Source of the DNA: CAVQRB01 sp963715055
GTDB lineage: Bacteria; Pseudomonadota; Alphaproteobacteria; Rhodobacterales; Rhodobacteraceae
NCBI GenBank assembly: GCA_963715055.1
Contig: CAVQRB010000003.1
Location: 1 to 64,000, forward strand
DNA length: 64,000 nucleotides
Reading direction: 5' to 3'
Numbering within the stretch: the first letter of the stretch is position 1; the number at the start of each line of letters is the position of its first letter. This document shows positions 42,552-51,634 of the stretch, in pieces. Below the pieces are notes generated by a model. That model was not told the origin of the DNA. It saw nothing but the letters and a program-made list of their open reading frames with translations, and searched no databases. The position numbers and the translations under genes were made by a program.

Positions 42552-44032
42552 GCCTCGGCCGCGTGCTTCGCGGAGAGTGTCGCCATCGGCACGCCCGCGC
42601 CCGGATGAGTCCCGCCGCCCGCCAGCCAGAGCCCCCTGATCGGCGTTTCGGCTGTCGGGCGCTTGAGTGCTGCGGTCATCCCGTGCGGCGTTTGCCCGTA
42701 TAGCGCGCCCATCGTTTCGGGAAACATCGTGCCGAACTTTTGCGGCGTCGTTATGCTCGCTGCTGTCGGTGTCGGCGTGAAGGTCACGTTGAAAGCCGCG
42801 AGTCGCTGCATGATCTGATGATGCCATTGGTCCAACTCCGTCGGGTCAGTGGTGGTGGAAGATGTCGCGGGCGCGTTCGTGATGATCTCGAAGCGCTCCA
42901 GCGGCGAAATTTCGGTGCCCTGGCCGCGGTCTTCGGCGCAGAGATAGAGGGTGGGCTCGGCCGGGATGCGCCCGGCCGCGAGATCATGGAACTCGCTATC
43001 GGGGTCTGCGGCGAAAAAGACGTTGTGATGGGCCAGTGGCCTGCCTTCGACACGAGCCGCAAAGCTGTAGACGCGGGCCGAAAACGAGCGGGGCAGGGTG
43101 GCCGTCTGCGGGGCCACGGTCTCAAGTGCCGCCCCCATGCTGCCGGTTGCAATCGCCCGTGGATCCCCTGCGTAAACGATTACATCGGCGGAAAGCGTTT
43201 GACCTCCGGACAGCATCACGCCGGTCGCTCGCCCGTTCTGCGTGATGATCCGGTCCACATGGGTGCCTAGCTGGATGTCCACGCCATGTGTTTCTGCGAG
43301 GCGACGCATGGCGTCCGCGAGCCTGTGCATGCCGCCTTTCACGACCCAGACGCCGGCCGCTTCCGCCTGCCAGATCAGTGACAGCAGCGCGGGGCTGAAA
43401 TGCGGCGCGCCGCCGACATAGGTTGCATAGCGTCCGAAAAGCTGTGCCAGACGCGGGTCGCGAAACTGCCGGGCCAGCATCGAACGCAGCGATGACAGCG
43501 GCGCCATGGCGGGGATCAACCCAGGCTGTCCCAGGACTTTCGTCACTAACCAAAAGGTATTAGGCACTGCAGCCTGCATCATCGGCGCGTCGAAGGCTTG
43601 AAAGAGACGGCTGGTGCGCCGGTGAAAACGGCGGAAATCATCGGCGCTGGCCGGCCCTGCGAAATCCGCGATCGCGCCGGCGGAAGCGTCCAGATCGGCA
43701 TGCAGGTCCAGCGTGCTGCCATCGGACCAGACGTGCCGTGCAAGAATATCCTGCGGGATCAGCGTGACATGGTCATCAAGCCGTTCGCCAAGGCAGGCGA
43801 AAAGCTCATCGAAAACATGGCGCATTGTCAGCACGGTCGGGCCTGCATCGACGGGCCCTGCGGCGCTTGGCACAGTGCGGATCTTGCCGCCTGCATGGTC
43901 GTGGCGGTCGAGCAGACTGACGGCAAGGCCGCCCGCGCGCAACCGCAACGCCGTGGCAAGCCCGGCGACCCCGGCGCCGATCACAACGGCGCGGATGCTG
44001 GCAGGTCTCGTGGGAGCATTCGACAGGGGCAT
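42479..44032 (-). CDS. crtD: methoxyneurosporene (hydroxyneurosporene) desaturase
   Basis: CrtD introduces the 3,4 double bond on the way to spheroidene. The 517-aa flavoprotein has the FAD motif AVVIGAGVAGLATALRLRAG with LLDRHDHAGGK, and the C-terminal AGGGTHPGAGVPMATLSA. I choose ATG 44032 (MPLSNAPTRPASIRAV); the frame continues upstream through a PpsR operator. It is transcribed away from crtE and its end overlaps crtC. Confidence 0.95.
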   Translation of the reverse strand: MPLSNAPTRPASIRAVVIGAGVAGLATALRLRAGGLAVSLLDRHDHAGGKIRTVPSAAGPVDAGPTVLTMRHVFDELFACLGERLDDHVTLIPQDILARHVWSDGSTLDLHADLDASAGAIADFAGPASADDFRRFHRRTSRLFQAFDAPMMQAAVPNTFWLVTKVLGQPGLIPAMAPLSSLRSMLARQFRDPRLAQLFGRYATYVGGAPHFSPALLSLIWQAEAAGVWVVKGGMHRLADAMRRLAETHGVDIQLGTHVDRIITQNGRATGVMLSGGQTLSADVIVYAGDPRAIATGSMGAALETVAPQTATLPRSFSARVYSFAARVEGRPLAHHNVFFAADPDSEFHDLAAGRIPAEPTLYLCAEDRGQGTEISPLERFEIITNAPATSSTTTDPTELDQWHHQIMQRLAAFNVTFTPTPTAASITTPQKFGTMFPETMGALYGQTPHGMTAALKRPTAETPIRGLWLAGGGTHPGAGVPMATLSAKHAAEAILRDRTSTSPSARTAMRGGMSTA

Positions 44033-44060
44033 AAGCGATTGTTGACTCGAAGCAGCAAAC

Positions 44061-44078
44061 TGTCCAGTATGATTTACA
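44061..44078. promoter_or_regulatory. PpsR operator, crtD side of crtD/crtE
   Basis: TGTCCAGTATGATTTACA, exact TGT-N12-ACA, 28 bp before crtD. Confidence 0.8.
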
Positions 44079-44084
44079 CATTGG

Positions 44085-44102
44085 TGTCGGAATAAAGTGA
44101 CA
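44085..44102. promoter_or_regulatory. PpsR operator, crtE side of crtD/crtE
   Basis: TGTCGGAATAAAGTGACA, exact match. Only 6 bp separate it from the crtD-side site, so cooperative tetramer binding is likely. Confidence 0.8.
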
Positions 44103-44126
44103 CATCGCTTCCTAAAGGACTTTCCC

Positions 44127-45005
44127 ATGGGCATGAACGCGCGGATCGAAGCGGCAATTTCGCAGGCGGTGGCTGTCGGTCAGGGACGCGGTGCGGTACC
44201 GCCAAGGTTGGCGTCGGCGCTTGCCTATGCCACGGCGCCGGGTGGTGCCCGGATCAGGCCGACGATCCTGACCTCCGTGGCGATGGCCTGCGGTGACGAC
44301 AGACCAAAGCTGACCGACGCGGCTGCGGCGGCACTGGAGCTGATCCATTGCGCGAGCCTCGTGCATGACGACCTGCCGTGTTTTGACGATGCCAATGTGC
44401 GCCGTGGCAAACCTACGGTCCATCTCGCCTTTTCCGAACCTTTGGCAGTGCTCACGGGCGACAGCCTGATCGTGCTCGCCTTCGAAATTCTGGCGCGGCA
44501 ATCCGGCCAGGCTCCGGACCGTGTTGCGCAGATGATCATGACGCTGGCACAGCGCACCGGCATGCCGGGTGGCATCTGCGCCGGGCAGGGTTGGGAAAGC
44601 GAAACGGAAGTGGATCTCTCGGCCTATCATCAGGCCAAGACCGGCGCGCTTTTCATCGCGGCGACACAGATGGGTGCAGTGGCGGCAGGTCAGGAGGCCG
44701 AACCCTGGTTCGAACTGGGCGCGCGGATCGGCGAGGCGTTTCAGGTGGCCGACGACCTGCGCGACGCGCTCTACGATGCCGACACACTGGGTAAACCCGC
44801 AGGACAGGACGACCTGCACGGCCGGCCGAACGCCGTGACGCTGCTTGGTGTGCAGGGTGCGATTTCGCGGCTGAAGGACATTCTCGGCGGGGCGATCGCC
44901 TCGATCCCCTCTTGCAAGGGTGAGGCGCAGTTGGCCGAGATGGTGCGGAAATACGCCGAACGCCTGACCCCGGTGGCACCGACACACAGCCGCAGCAATG
45001 TCTGA
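44127..45005 (+). CDS. crtE: geranylgeranyl diphosphate synthase
   Basis: CrtE makes the C20 precursor used by CrtB and BchG. The 292-aa protein has the first Asp-rich motif LVHDDLPCFDDANVRRGKP and the second FQVADDLRDALYD. ATG 44127 follows AAAGGAC at a good distance; a second ATG lies two codons on. It leads crtE-crtF-bchCXYZ-puf and overlaps crtF by 8 nt. Confidence 0.97.
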   Translation: MGMNARIEAAISQAVAVGQGRGAVPPRLASALAYATAPGGARIRPTILTSVAMACGDDRPKLTDAAAAALELIHCASLVHDDLPCFDDANVRRGKPTVHLAFSEPLAVLTGDSLIVLAFEILARQSGQAPDRVAQMIMTLAQRTGMPGGICAGQGWESETEVDLSAYHQAKTGALFIAATQMGAVAAGQEAEPWFELGARIGEAFQVADDLRDALYDADTLGKPAGQDDLHGRPNAVTLLGVQGAISRLKDILGGAIASIPSCKGEAQLAEMVRKYAERLTPVAPTHSRSNV

Positions 45006-46122
45006 TCTCACCAGCGATCTACCCGGCTGGCGCGGCGGATGGATGAACCGACTTGTTGCCCGCCCCGGTTTTCAAAGCTGGGCGAGCCGCTTCCCGCTCA
45101 CACGTGGACGGGCCCGCAAGGATGGTGCCGCACTTTTCGAGATCGTGCAGGGGTTCGTCCAAAGCCAGGTGTTGATGGCCGTCGTCGAACTTGATCTGCC
45201 GCGCCGCCTGCGTGCGGGTCCGCAAACCGCGGAGATGTTGGCGCGCGCGACCGGCATCGCCCCTGCGCGCATGGCCGTCCTCCTGCAGGCCGCTGCGGCG
45301 CTTGGCCTGTTGCGCCGCCGGCGTCGGGGAGACTACGCGCTGGCACGCAAGGGCGCGGCGCTGATGGGGGTGCCGGGACTGGAAGCGATGATCCGCCACC
45401 ACAAGGCCTTCTACGCTGACCTTGCCGATCCTGTTGCCCTGCTCCGTTGCCCCGAGGAAACCGAGCTGTCGCAATTCTGGCCCTATGTCTTCGGCGCGAA
45501 GGGCGCGATTGATCCGGCGGTGGCTGAAACCTATTCGGACCTGATGGCCCAGAGCCAGAGACTGGTCGCAGAAGACACGCTGCGGGCGGTTTCGTTCAAG
45601 GGCGTGACCCATCTGATGGATATCGGCGGCGGCACGGGCGCTTTTCTCGAAGCCGTGGGACTGGCTTTCCCGTCGCTGCAGATGACGCTCTTCGATCTGC
45701 CGCAGGTGACGCCGGGGGCCACCGCTCGTTTCGACGCGGCCGGACTGTCCGGGCGGGTGTCGATCGCCTCTGGCTCCTTCCGGGACGACCCACTGCCGTG
45801 GGGAGCTGACGCGATCTCCTTGATTCGCGTCCTCTACGATCATTCCGACGAGACGGTACAAGGCCTTCTGACCGCGGTTTTCGATGCTTTGCCGCCGGGT
45901 GGGCGGATCATCATTTCCGAACCGATGGGTGGCGGGCGCCGGCCGGATCGCGCCGGGGATGTGTACTTCGCGCTTTACACAATGGCCATGCAAACGGGCC
46001 GGGCGCGGTCTGCTGAAGAGATCATGTCCTTTTGTCGTGCCGCCGGGTTCGAGGCGCTTCGGAGCCCGGAACCTGCCCGCGCCTATGTCACAAGAACCGT
46101 GACAGGGCAGAAACCCCGCTGA
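44998..46122 (+). CDS. crtF: demethylspheroidene O-methyltransferase
   Basis: CrtF methylates the 1-hydroxyl of demethylspheroidene using SAM. The 374-aa protein has a winged-helix dimerisation N-terminus (LARATGIAPARMAVLLQAAA) and a SAM-binding domain with LMDIGGGTGAFLEAVG and GGRIIISEPMGGGR. It overlaps crtE; bchC follows after a gap with two PpsR operators. Confidence 0.95.
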   Translation: MSDLTSDLPGWRGGWMNRLVARPGFQSWASRFPLTRGRARKDGAALFEIVQGFVQSQVLMAVVELDLPRRLRAGPQTAEMLARATGIAPARMAVLLQAAAALGLLRRRRRGDYALARKGAALMGVPGLEAMIRHHKAFYADLADPVALLRCPEETELSQFWPYVFGAKGAIDPAVAETYSDLMAQSQRLVAEDTLRAVSFKGVTHLMDIGGGTGAFLEAVGLAFPSLQMTLFDLPQVTPGATARFDAAGLSGRVSIASGSFRDDPLPWGADAISLIRVLYDHSDETVQGLLTAVFDALPPGGRIIISEPMGGGRRPDRAGDVYFALYTMAMQTGRARSAEEIMSFCRAAGFEALRSPEPARAYVTRTVTGQKPR

Positions 46123-46136
46123 CAGTCTTCCCAAAG

Positions 46137-46154
46137 TGTCCATTTTGATTGACA
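46137..46154. promoter_or_regulatory. PpsR operator 1 upstream of bchC
   Basis: TGTCCATTTTGATTGACA, exact TGT-N12-ACA, containing TTGACA. In Rhodobacter the bchC promoter is a classic CrtJ/PpsR target. Confidence 0.85.
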
Positions 46155-46162
46155 CAATGAAA

Positions 46163-46180
46163 TGTCAGATTAAACTGACA
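46163..46180. promoter_or_regulatory. PpsR operator 2 upstream of bchC
   Basis: TGTCAGATTAAACTGACA, exact match, 8 bp from the first site. The close pair mirrors the known bchC arrangement. Confidence 0.85.
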
Positions 46181-46248
46181 ATATGAACAAGCGCCGCGCT
46201 GAGTCTTTGGACCGATGTCAAAAGAGAGCCCCGGCGAAGGAGAGTACC

Positions 46249-47190
46249 TTGGATACCCGCGCCGTATTGCTGAAAGGTCCCCGTGATCTGGACGTCGATA
46301 CCCTGTCGCTGAAAGCGCCGGGCGCGGAGGATCTGGTGGTCGAGATTTCCCACTCCGGCATTTCGACGGGAACCGAAAAACTCTTCTGGACTGGTCAGAT
46401 GCCGCCCTTTCCGGGAATGGGATATCCGCTCGTGCCAGGCTATGAGGCTGCGGGCGAAGTCGTGGAAGCGCCGGTTTCATCGGGCTTCCGCCCCGGTGAC
46501 CGAGTCTTCGTGCCGGGCGCCAATTGCTACGAAGGGGCTTTCGGTCTCTTTGGTGGTGCTGCCGCTCGCGTGGTCACGGCCCCTGGGCGCGTGACGCGAA
46601 TCGATGCGGGCCTCGGTGCCAGCGGCGCATTGCTCGCCTTGGCGGCAACGGCCCGTCACGCGATGGCCGGACTGAACAAATCCGTACCCGACCTGATTGT
46701 GGGCCATGGTGTGCTGGGAAGGCTGCTGGCGCGGCTGACCATCGCGGCCGGTGCGCCCGCGCCGATGGTCTGGGAAATCGATCCGAGCCGGCGCACGGGC
46801 GCTAAGGGTTATCAGGTGATTGACCCCAAGGACGATACGCGCCGCGATTACATGTCGGTCTATGACGCCTCGGGCAGTGTCGAGGTGCTCAACGATCTCA
46901 TCGGCTGCATGGGCAAGGGCGGCGAGATCGTGCTGGCCGGGTTCTACACCACGCCCATCAGTTTCGCCTTTCCGCCGGCCTTCATGAAGGAGGCGCGTTT
47001 CCGGGTTGCCGCCGAATGGACCCGCGATGACCTGCACGCCACCCGTGCGCTGGTCGAAGCCGGGATGCTGAGCCTAGACGATCTGATAACGCACCGGGCT
47101 CCGGCCGGCGATGCCAAGACCGCCTACGAGCAGGCGTTCACGGATGCGGATTGTTTGAAAATGATACTCGATTGGAAGGACGTCGCATGA
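46249..47190 (+). CDS. bchC: bacteriochlorophyllide a 3-hydroxyethyl dehydrogenase
   Basis: BchC oxidises the 3-hydroxyethyl to the 3-acetyl group of bacteriochlorophyllide. I set a TTG start at 46249: GAAGGAG lies 6 nt upstream and the product then begins MDTRAVLLKGPRDLDV, like other BchC; an ATG at 46183 would lie at the operator edge. The 313-aa medium-chain dehydrogenase shows PGYEAAGEVVEA, GDRVFVPGANC and a Rossmann stretch LIVGHGVLGRLLARL. It overlaps bchX by 4 nt. Confidence 0.93.
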   Translation: MDTRAVLLKGPRDLDVDTLSLKAPGAEDLVVEISHSGISTGTEKLFWTGQMPPFPGMGYPLVPGYEAAGEVVEAPVSSGFRPGDRVFVPGANCYEGAFGLFGGAAARVVTAPGRVTRIDAGLGASGALLALAATARHAMAGLNKSVPDLIVGHGVLGRLLARLTIAAGAPAPMVWEIDPSRRTGAKGYQVIDPKDDTRRDYMSVYDASGSVEVLNDLIGCMGKGGEIVLAGFYTTPISFAFPPAFMKEARFRVAAEWTRDDLHATRALVEAGMLSLDDLITHRAPAGDAKTAYEQAFTDADCLKMILDWKDVA

Positions 47191-48188
47191 AGGACGAAGT
47201 GCCGAACCTCAAGGATTTCGACAAGCGCCTGCGTGACGAAGCCGCCGAGCCGACGCTGGAAGTGCCGCAAGGCGAGCCCACCTCCAAGACCCAGATCATC
47301 GCGATCTACGGCAAGGGCGGGATCGGCAAGTCGTTCACGCTCGCGAACCTGAGCTGCATGATGGCCGAGCAGGGCAAGCGCGTGCTGCTCATCGGCTGCG
47401 ATCCGAAATCAGACACGACCTCGCTGCTTTTCGGCGGCAAGGCCTGCCCCACGATCATCGAGACCTCGACCCGCAAGAAGCTGGCAGGCGAGGAGGTAAA
47501 GATCGGCGATGTCTGTTTCAAGCGCGCCGGCGTCTTCGCGATGGAGCTTGGCGGACCCGAGGTCGGTCGCGGCTGTGGCGGTCGCGGGATCATCCACGGC
47601 TTCGAACTGCTGGAGAAGCTCGGTTTTCACGACTGGGACTTCGATTACGTCCTGCTGGATTTCCTCGGCGACGTGGTCTGCGGCGGCTTCGGTCTGCCGA
47701 TCGCGCGGGACATGGCGCAGAAGGTGATCCTCGTCGCCTCGAACGATTTGCAGTCGCTTTATGTGGCGAACAACGTCTGCTCCGCGGTTGATTACTTCCG
47801 CAAGCTGGGTGGCAATGTCGGCGTGGCGGGTCTTGTCATCAACAAGGATGACGGCACCGGCGAGGCCGCGGCCTTTGCCGAGGCAGTCAAAATTCCGGTT
47901 CTGGCCGCGATTCCGCAGAACGACGACCTGCGCAAGAAATCCGCGAACTACCAGATTGTCGGAACCGCGAAATCCGAATGGGGCGCGCTCTTTGCGGCCT
48001 TGGGCGAAAACGTGGCCAATGCGCCGCCGATGCGGCCGACACCGCTCGATCAGGACGGGTTACTCGGTCTTTTCGATGCGTCGGAAACCGGTGGTGACAT
48101 CGTTCTGGAGCCTGCAACCGATATGGACATGCGTGGCAAGAACGCCGAGCCCAAGCCGTCGCTGGAGGTTGTCTACGATGAAGCATGA
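47187..48188 (+). CDS. bchX: chlorophyllide a reductase iron protein
   Basis: BchX is the NifH-like electron donor to BchYZ, which reduces ring B of chlorophyllide a. The 333-aa protein has the P-loop YGKGGIGKSFTLANLS and cluster cysteines in GPEVGRGCGGRGI and LGDVVCGGFG. Unlike the usual arrangement, two small overlapping frames separate it from bchY. Confidence 0.97.
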   Translation: MKDEVPNLKDFDKRLRDEAAEPTLEVPQGEPTSKTQIIAIYGKGGIGKSFTLANLSCMMAEQGKRVLLIGCDPKSDTTSLLFGGKACPTIIETSTRKKLAGEEVKIGDVCFKRAGVFAMELGGPEVGRGCGGRGIIHGFELLEKLGFHDWDFDYVLLDFLGDVVCGGFGLPIARDMAQKVILVASNDLQSLYVANNVCSAVDYFRKLGGNVGVAGLVINKDDGTGEAAAFAEAVKIPVLAAIPQNDDLRKKSANYQIVGTAKSEWGALFAALGENVANAPPMRPTPLDQDGLLGLFDASETGGDIVLEPATDMDMRGKNAEPKPSLEVVYDEA

Positions 48189-48333
48189 GCAGGCGGATCA
48201 TTTCGACAGCAGCGATGTTTATGAAGTCGTTCGGAACGCGCGACCAGAGCAGATCATGCGGCTCCTGCGCGATATCGGCCGCCTTCCCGAAGACGGACAA
48301 AGAACGGTGAGGACGTCCAGTGAACAGGCTTGA
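48178..48333 (+). CDS. small ORF 1 between bchX and bchY (51 aa)
   Basis: ATG 48178 overlaps the end of bchX by 11 nt. The product starts MKHEQADHFDSSDVYEVVRN and continues with a likely helix (EQIMRLLRDIGRLPEDG). No family is recognised. Coupled overlaps on both sides and the lack of any other content in this stretch favour a real gene, but it is short. See also small ORF 2. Confidence 0.5.
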   Translation: MKHEQADHFDSSDVYEVVRNARPEQIMRLLRDIGRLPEDGQRTVRTSSEQA

Positions 48334-48493
48334 GCATTTCGAAAAGACACGCAGGGCGATCGAGCGCGCCCACTGGCTGGACAGCCAGTCCCTTTGCTTG
48401 TTCGAGAAGAGCGAAAGCGTGATCCGGCGTGCGCGCGACCTGCTCGAGCGGATCACCGCTTCGGCCTCCGAGCATCGGAGCGCAACGGAATGA
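48320..48493 (+). CDS. small ORF 2 between bchX and bchY (57 aa)
   Basis: A GTG at 48320 starts inside the end of small ORF 1, and the TGA at 48491-48493 overlaps the bchY ATG as ATGA. The product (start VNRLEHFEKTRRAIERAHWL) looks fully helical, amphipathic and basic, with ESVIRRARDLLERITASA. Not recognised. Translational coupling from bchX through both ORFs to bchY would otherwise be broken by a 300-nt gap, which supports expression. Confidence 0.5.
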   Translation: MNRLEHFEKTRRAIERAHWLDSQSLCLFEKSESVIRRARDLLERITASASEHRSATE

Positions 48494-50061
48494 AGAAGGA
48501 AGTCACATACGACGCCGCTGCCGACGTGGAGGTGATCAAGGGTCATCCGCATGGCGACGTGTCGCGTGTGGCCGGGGATTCGCCGCAGGATGCGGGCGGC
48601 TGTCATTCGGGGACCGATATGGCGGAGGCCGCACGCCTGGCAGGCCAGTCGGAACTGCTCGATAAATTCAAGGCGGATTACCCGGTTGGGCCGCATGACA
48701 AGCCGCAGTCGATGTGTCCGGCCTTCGGCTCTCTGCGCGTCGGCCTGCGCATGAAGCGGGTGGCGACGGTGCTGTCGGGCTCGGCATGTTGTGTTTACGG
48801 TCTGACTTTCGTGTCGCATTTCTACGGTGCGCGTCGGTCGGTTGGATACGTGCCATTCAATTCGGAGTCTCTGGTCACCGGCAAACTCTTCGAAGACATC
48901 CGCGAAAGTGTTCACGAATTGGCCGACCCGGATCGCTACGACGCGATCGTGGTGACGAACCTTTGCGTGCCGACGGCGAGCGGTGTACCTCTGCGTCTCC
49001 TGCCCAGGGAGATCAACGGGGTGCGCATCGTGGGCATCGACGTGCCGGGCTTCGGCGTGCCAACCCATGCGGAAGCCAAGGACGTGCTGGCGGGCGCCAT
49101 GTTGAATTACGCGCGCAAGGAAGTCGAAGCCGGGCCGGTGGCGGCACCCGTGGGTGGCAAGTCGGATCGTCCGACCGTGGCGCTTCTGGGCGAGATGTTC
49201 CCGGCGGATCCGATGATGATCGGTCAGATGCTGGCGCCTATGGGCATGGCGGCGGGACCTGTATTGCCCTGCCGTGAATGGCGCGAGCTTTATGCGGCCC
49301 TCGACTGTTCGGTCGTGGCGGCGATCCATCCTTTCTATGTGGATACGGTGCGCGAATTCAAAGCCGCGGGGCGGCCGATTGTCGGTTCTGCGCCTGTTGG
49401 GCTTGACGGCACGGCGGCCTGGCTGAAGGCGATCGGCGAGGCCCATGGCGTGCCGGCGGATCAGATCGCGGCGGCGCAGAATGCCGCACTGCCGGCGATC
49501 AAGGGTGCGCTCGCGGCCAAGCCGATCAAGGGCACGATCACGCTGTCGGGTTACGAAGGCTCGGAGTTGCTGGTTGCGCGCCTGCTGATCGAAAGCGGGG
49601 CGCATGTGCCCTATGTGGGCACGGCCTGCGCAAATTCACCCTGGTCCGCGACGGATGCCGACTGGCTGAAGGCCAAGGGGGTGACGGTGAAATACCGTGC
49701 CTCGCTGGAGGACGATTGCGCCGCCATGGAAGCGATCCAGCCAGATCTCGCCATTGGCACGACGCCCGTGGTGCAGAAGGCCAAGCAGCTCGGCATTCCG
49801 GGTCTCTATTTCACCAACCTGATCTCGGCGCGGCCTCTGATGGGCGTCGCCGGCGCCGGTTCGCTGGCGCAGGTGATCAATGCCGCCATCGGCAACAAGG
49901 ACCGGATGGCGCATATGAAGGAATTCTTCGAGGGCGTGGGTACCGGCGATACTGCCGGTGTCTGGGAAAAGGAGCCCAACCTGCGGCCCGATTTCCGGGC
50001 ACAGCACCAGAAGAAACTCGACAAGCAAGCGAGGGCGGCCCAGGCCGCGCAGATGATATGA
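48490..50061 (+). CDS. bchY: chlorophyllide a reductase subunit Y
   Basis: BchY with BchZ forms the catalytic part of chlorophyllide a reductase. ATG 48490 gives 523 aa. Cluster cysteines are expected in QSMCPAFGSL, GSACCVYGLTF and VTNLCVPTASG. The N-terminus (MKKEVTYDAAADVEVIKGHP) is polar and variable. A palindromic repeat fills the 97-nt gap to bchZ. Confidence 0.96.
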   Translation: MKKEVTYDAAADVEVIKGHPHGDVSRVAGDSPQDAGGCHSGTDMAEAARLAGQSELLDKFKADYPVGPHDKPQSMCPAFGSLRVGLRMKRVATVLSGSACCVYGLTFVSHFYGARRSVGYVPFNSESLVTGKLFEDIRESVHELADPDRYDAIVVTNLCVPTASGVPLRLLPREINGVRIVGIDVPGFGVPTHAEAKDVLAGAMLNYARKEVEAGPVAAPVGGKSDRPTVALLGEMFPADPMMIGQMLAPMGMAAGPVLPCREWRELYAALDCSVVAAIHPFYVDTVREFKAAGRPIVGSAPVGLDGTAAWLKAIGEAHGVPADQIAAAQNAALPAIKGALAAKPIKGTITLSGYEGSELLVARLLIESGAHVPYVGTACANSPWSATDADWLKAKGVTVKYRASLEDDCAAMEAIQPDLAIGTTPVVQKAKQLGIPGLYFTNLISARPLMGVAGAGSLAQVINAAIGNKDRMAHMKEFFEGVGTGDTAGVWEKEPNLRPDFRAQHQKKLDKQARAAQAAQMI

Positions 50062-50085
50062 CGCGCTTTGGTGCATATCTCTCGA

Positions 50086-50150
50086 CCGGGGCTCTGCCCC
50101 CGCGCTGCGCGCTCCCCCGGGATATTTCGGGCCAAAAGAAGCAGGGGAGG
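50086..50150 (+). repeat. GGGATATTT repeat, copy 3 (bchY-bchZ gap)
   Basis: GGGGCTCTGCCCC hairpin, then a second GCGCTGCGCGC palindrome, then CCCCCGGGATATTTCGGGCC and AAAAGAAGCAGGGG. This is the fullest copy. Confidence 0.75.
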
Positions 50151-50158
50151 CTCTGCTG

Positions 50159-51634
50159 ATGCTTGTTACCGATCATGACCGTGCGGGCGGATATTGGGGG
50201 GCGGTCTATGCCTTCTGCGCCGTCAAGGGCTTGCAGGTCGTCATCGATGGCCCCGTGGGCTGCGAGAACCTGCCGGTGACATCCGTTCTGCATTACACCG
50301 ATGCCTTGCCGCCGCATGAGTTGCCCATCGTGGTGACGGGTCTGGGTGAAGGCGAAATGGGCTCGGGCACCGAAGAATCCATGAAGCGCGCCTGGGAGAC
50401 ACTGGACCCCGCGCTGCCTGCGGTCGTCGTGACCGGGTCCATCGCCGAGATGATCGGTGGCGGCGTCACGCCGCAAGGGACAAACATTCAACGCTTCCTG
50501 CCTCGCACGATCGATGAGGACCAATGGGAAGCGGCAGACCGGGCGATGACCTGGATCTTCACCGAGTTCGGCATGACCAAAGGGCGGATGCCGCCCGAGA
50601 AGAAACGCGAGGAAGGTGCGCGTCCTCGCGTCAATATCCTCGGTCCGATGTATGGCATCTTCAACATGCCATCCGATCTGGCCGAGATCCGCAGGTTGGT
50701 CGAAGGGATCGGCTGCGAGGTCAACATGGTGCTGCCGCTGGGCGCCCATGTGGCCGAAATGAGAGATCTGGTAAATGCGGATGTGAACATCTGCATGTAC
50801 CGCGAGTTCGGGCGCGGGTTGAGCGAGCTTCTTGCCAAGCCGTATCTACAAGCCCCGATAGGGATCGAGAGCACTACCAAATTCCTGCGCGCACTGGGGA
50901 GTTTGGTGGGCCTCGATCCCGAACCTTTCATCACGCGAGAGAAACATTCCACGATCAAGCCGGTCTGGGATCTCTGGCGCTCCGTCACGCAGGATTTCTT
51001 TGCCACCGCAAGCTTCGCGATCGTGGCGAATGAGACCTATGCCCGTGGGATCCGGTTGTTCCTCGAGGACGATCTGGGTCTGCCTTGCGCTTTTGCCGTC
51101 GCACGCATGGCGGGCAAGAAGACCAACAACGAAGAGGTGCGCGCCCTGATGGGGCAGAAGCGGCCGCTGATCGTTATGGGTTCCATCAACGAAAAAATGT
51201 ACTTGGCGGAGCTCAAGGGCGGGCATGGGCCGAGCCCGGCGTTCATCCCTGCGAGCTTTCCCGGCGCCGCGATCCGCCGACACACCGGCACGCCCTTCAT
51301 GGGCTACGCGGGCGCCACCTATCTGGTGCAGGAGGTTTGCAACGGGCTCTTTGACGCGCTGTTCCACATCCTGCCGCTCGGCACGGAAATGGATGCGGCG
51401 GATGCCACGCTGACGCCGCTGCGCCGGGATTTTCCCTGGGATGCCGATGCGCAGGCGATGCTCGACAAGATCGTCGAGACGCATCCCATACTGACACGAA
51501 TTTCAGCCGCCAAGACTTTGCGCGACGCGGCAGAGAAAGCGGCGCTTGCCGCGGGCGCGGAACGCGTGGTGCTGGACACCGTGCGCGCGCTGGACCCGGC
51601 GGGTGCCGGAAACGATCTGGAGGATCAGACATGA
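50159..51634 (+). CDS. bchZ: chlorophyllide a reductase subunit Z
   Basis: BchZ completes the BchYZ reductase. The 491-aa protein begins MLVTDHDRAGGYWGAVYAFC and has a conserved cysteine in GPVGCENLPVTSVLHYTDAL. GGGGAGG supports the start. The stop overlaps pufQ by 4 nt, so bchZ is transcribed into puf, the known superoperon arrangement. Confidence 0.97.
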   Translation: MLVTDHDRAGGYWGAVYAFCAVKGLQVVIDGPVGCENLPVTSVLHYTDALPPHELPIVVTGLGEGEMGSGTEESMKRAWETLDPALPAVVVTGSIAEMIGGGVTPQGTNIQRFLPRTIDEDQWEAADRAMTWIFTEFGMTKGRMPPEKKREEGARPRVNILGPMYGIFNMPSDLAEIRRLVEGIGCEVNMVLPLGAHVAEMRDLVNADVNICMYREFGRGLSELLAKPYLQAPIGIESTTKFLRALGSLVGLDPEPFITREKHSTIKPVWDLWRSVTQDFFATASFAIVANETYARGIRLFLEDDLGLPCAFAVARMAGKKTNNEEVRALMGQKRPLIVMGSINEKMYLAELKGGHGPSPAFIPASFPGAAIRRHTGTPFMGYAGATYLVQEVCNGLFDALFHILPLGTEMDAADATLTPLRRDFPWDADAQAMLDKIVETHPILTRISAAKTLRDAAEKAALAAGAERVVLDTVRALDPAGAGNDLEDQT

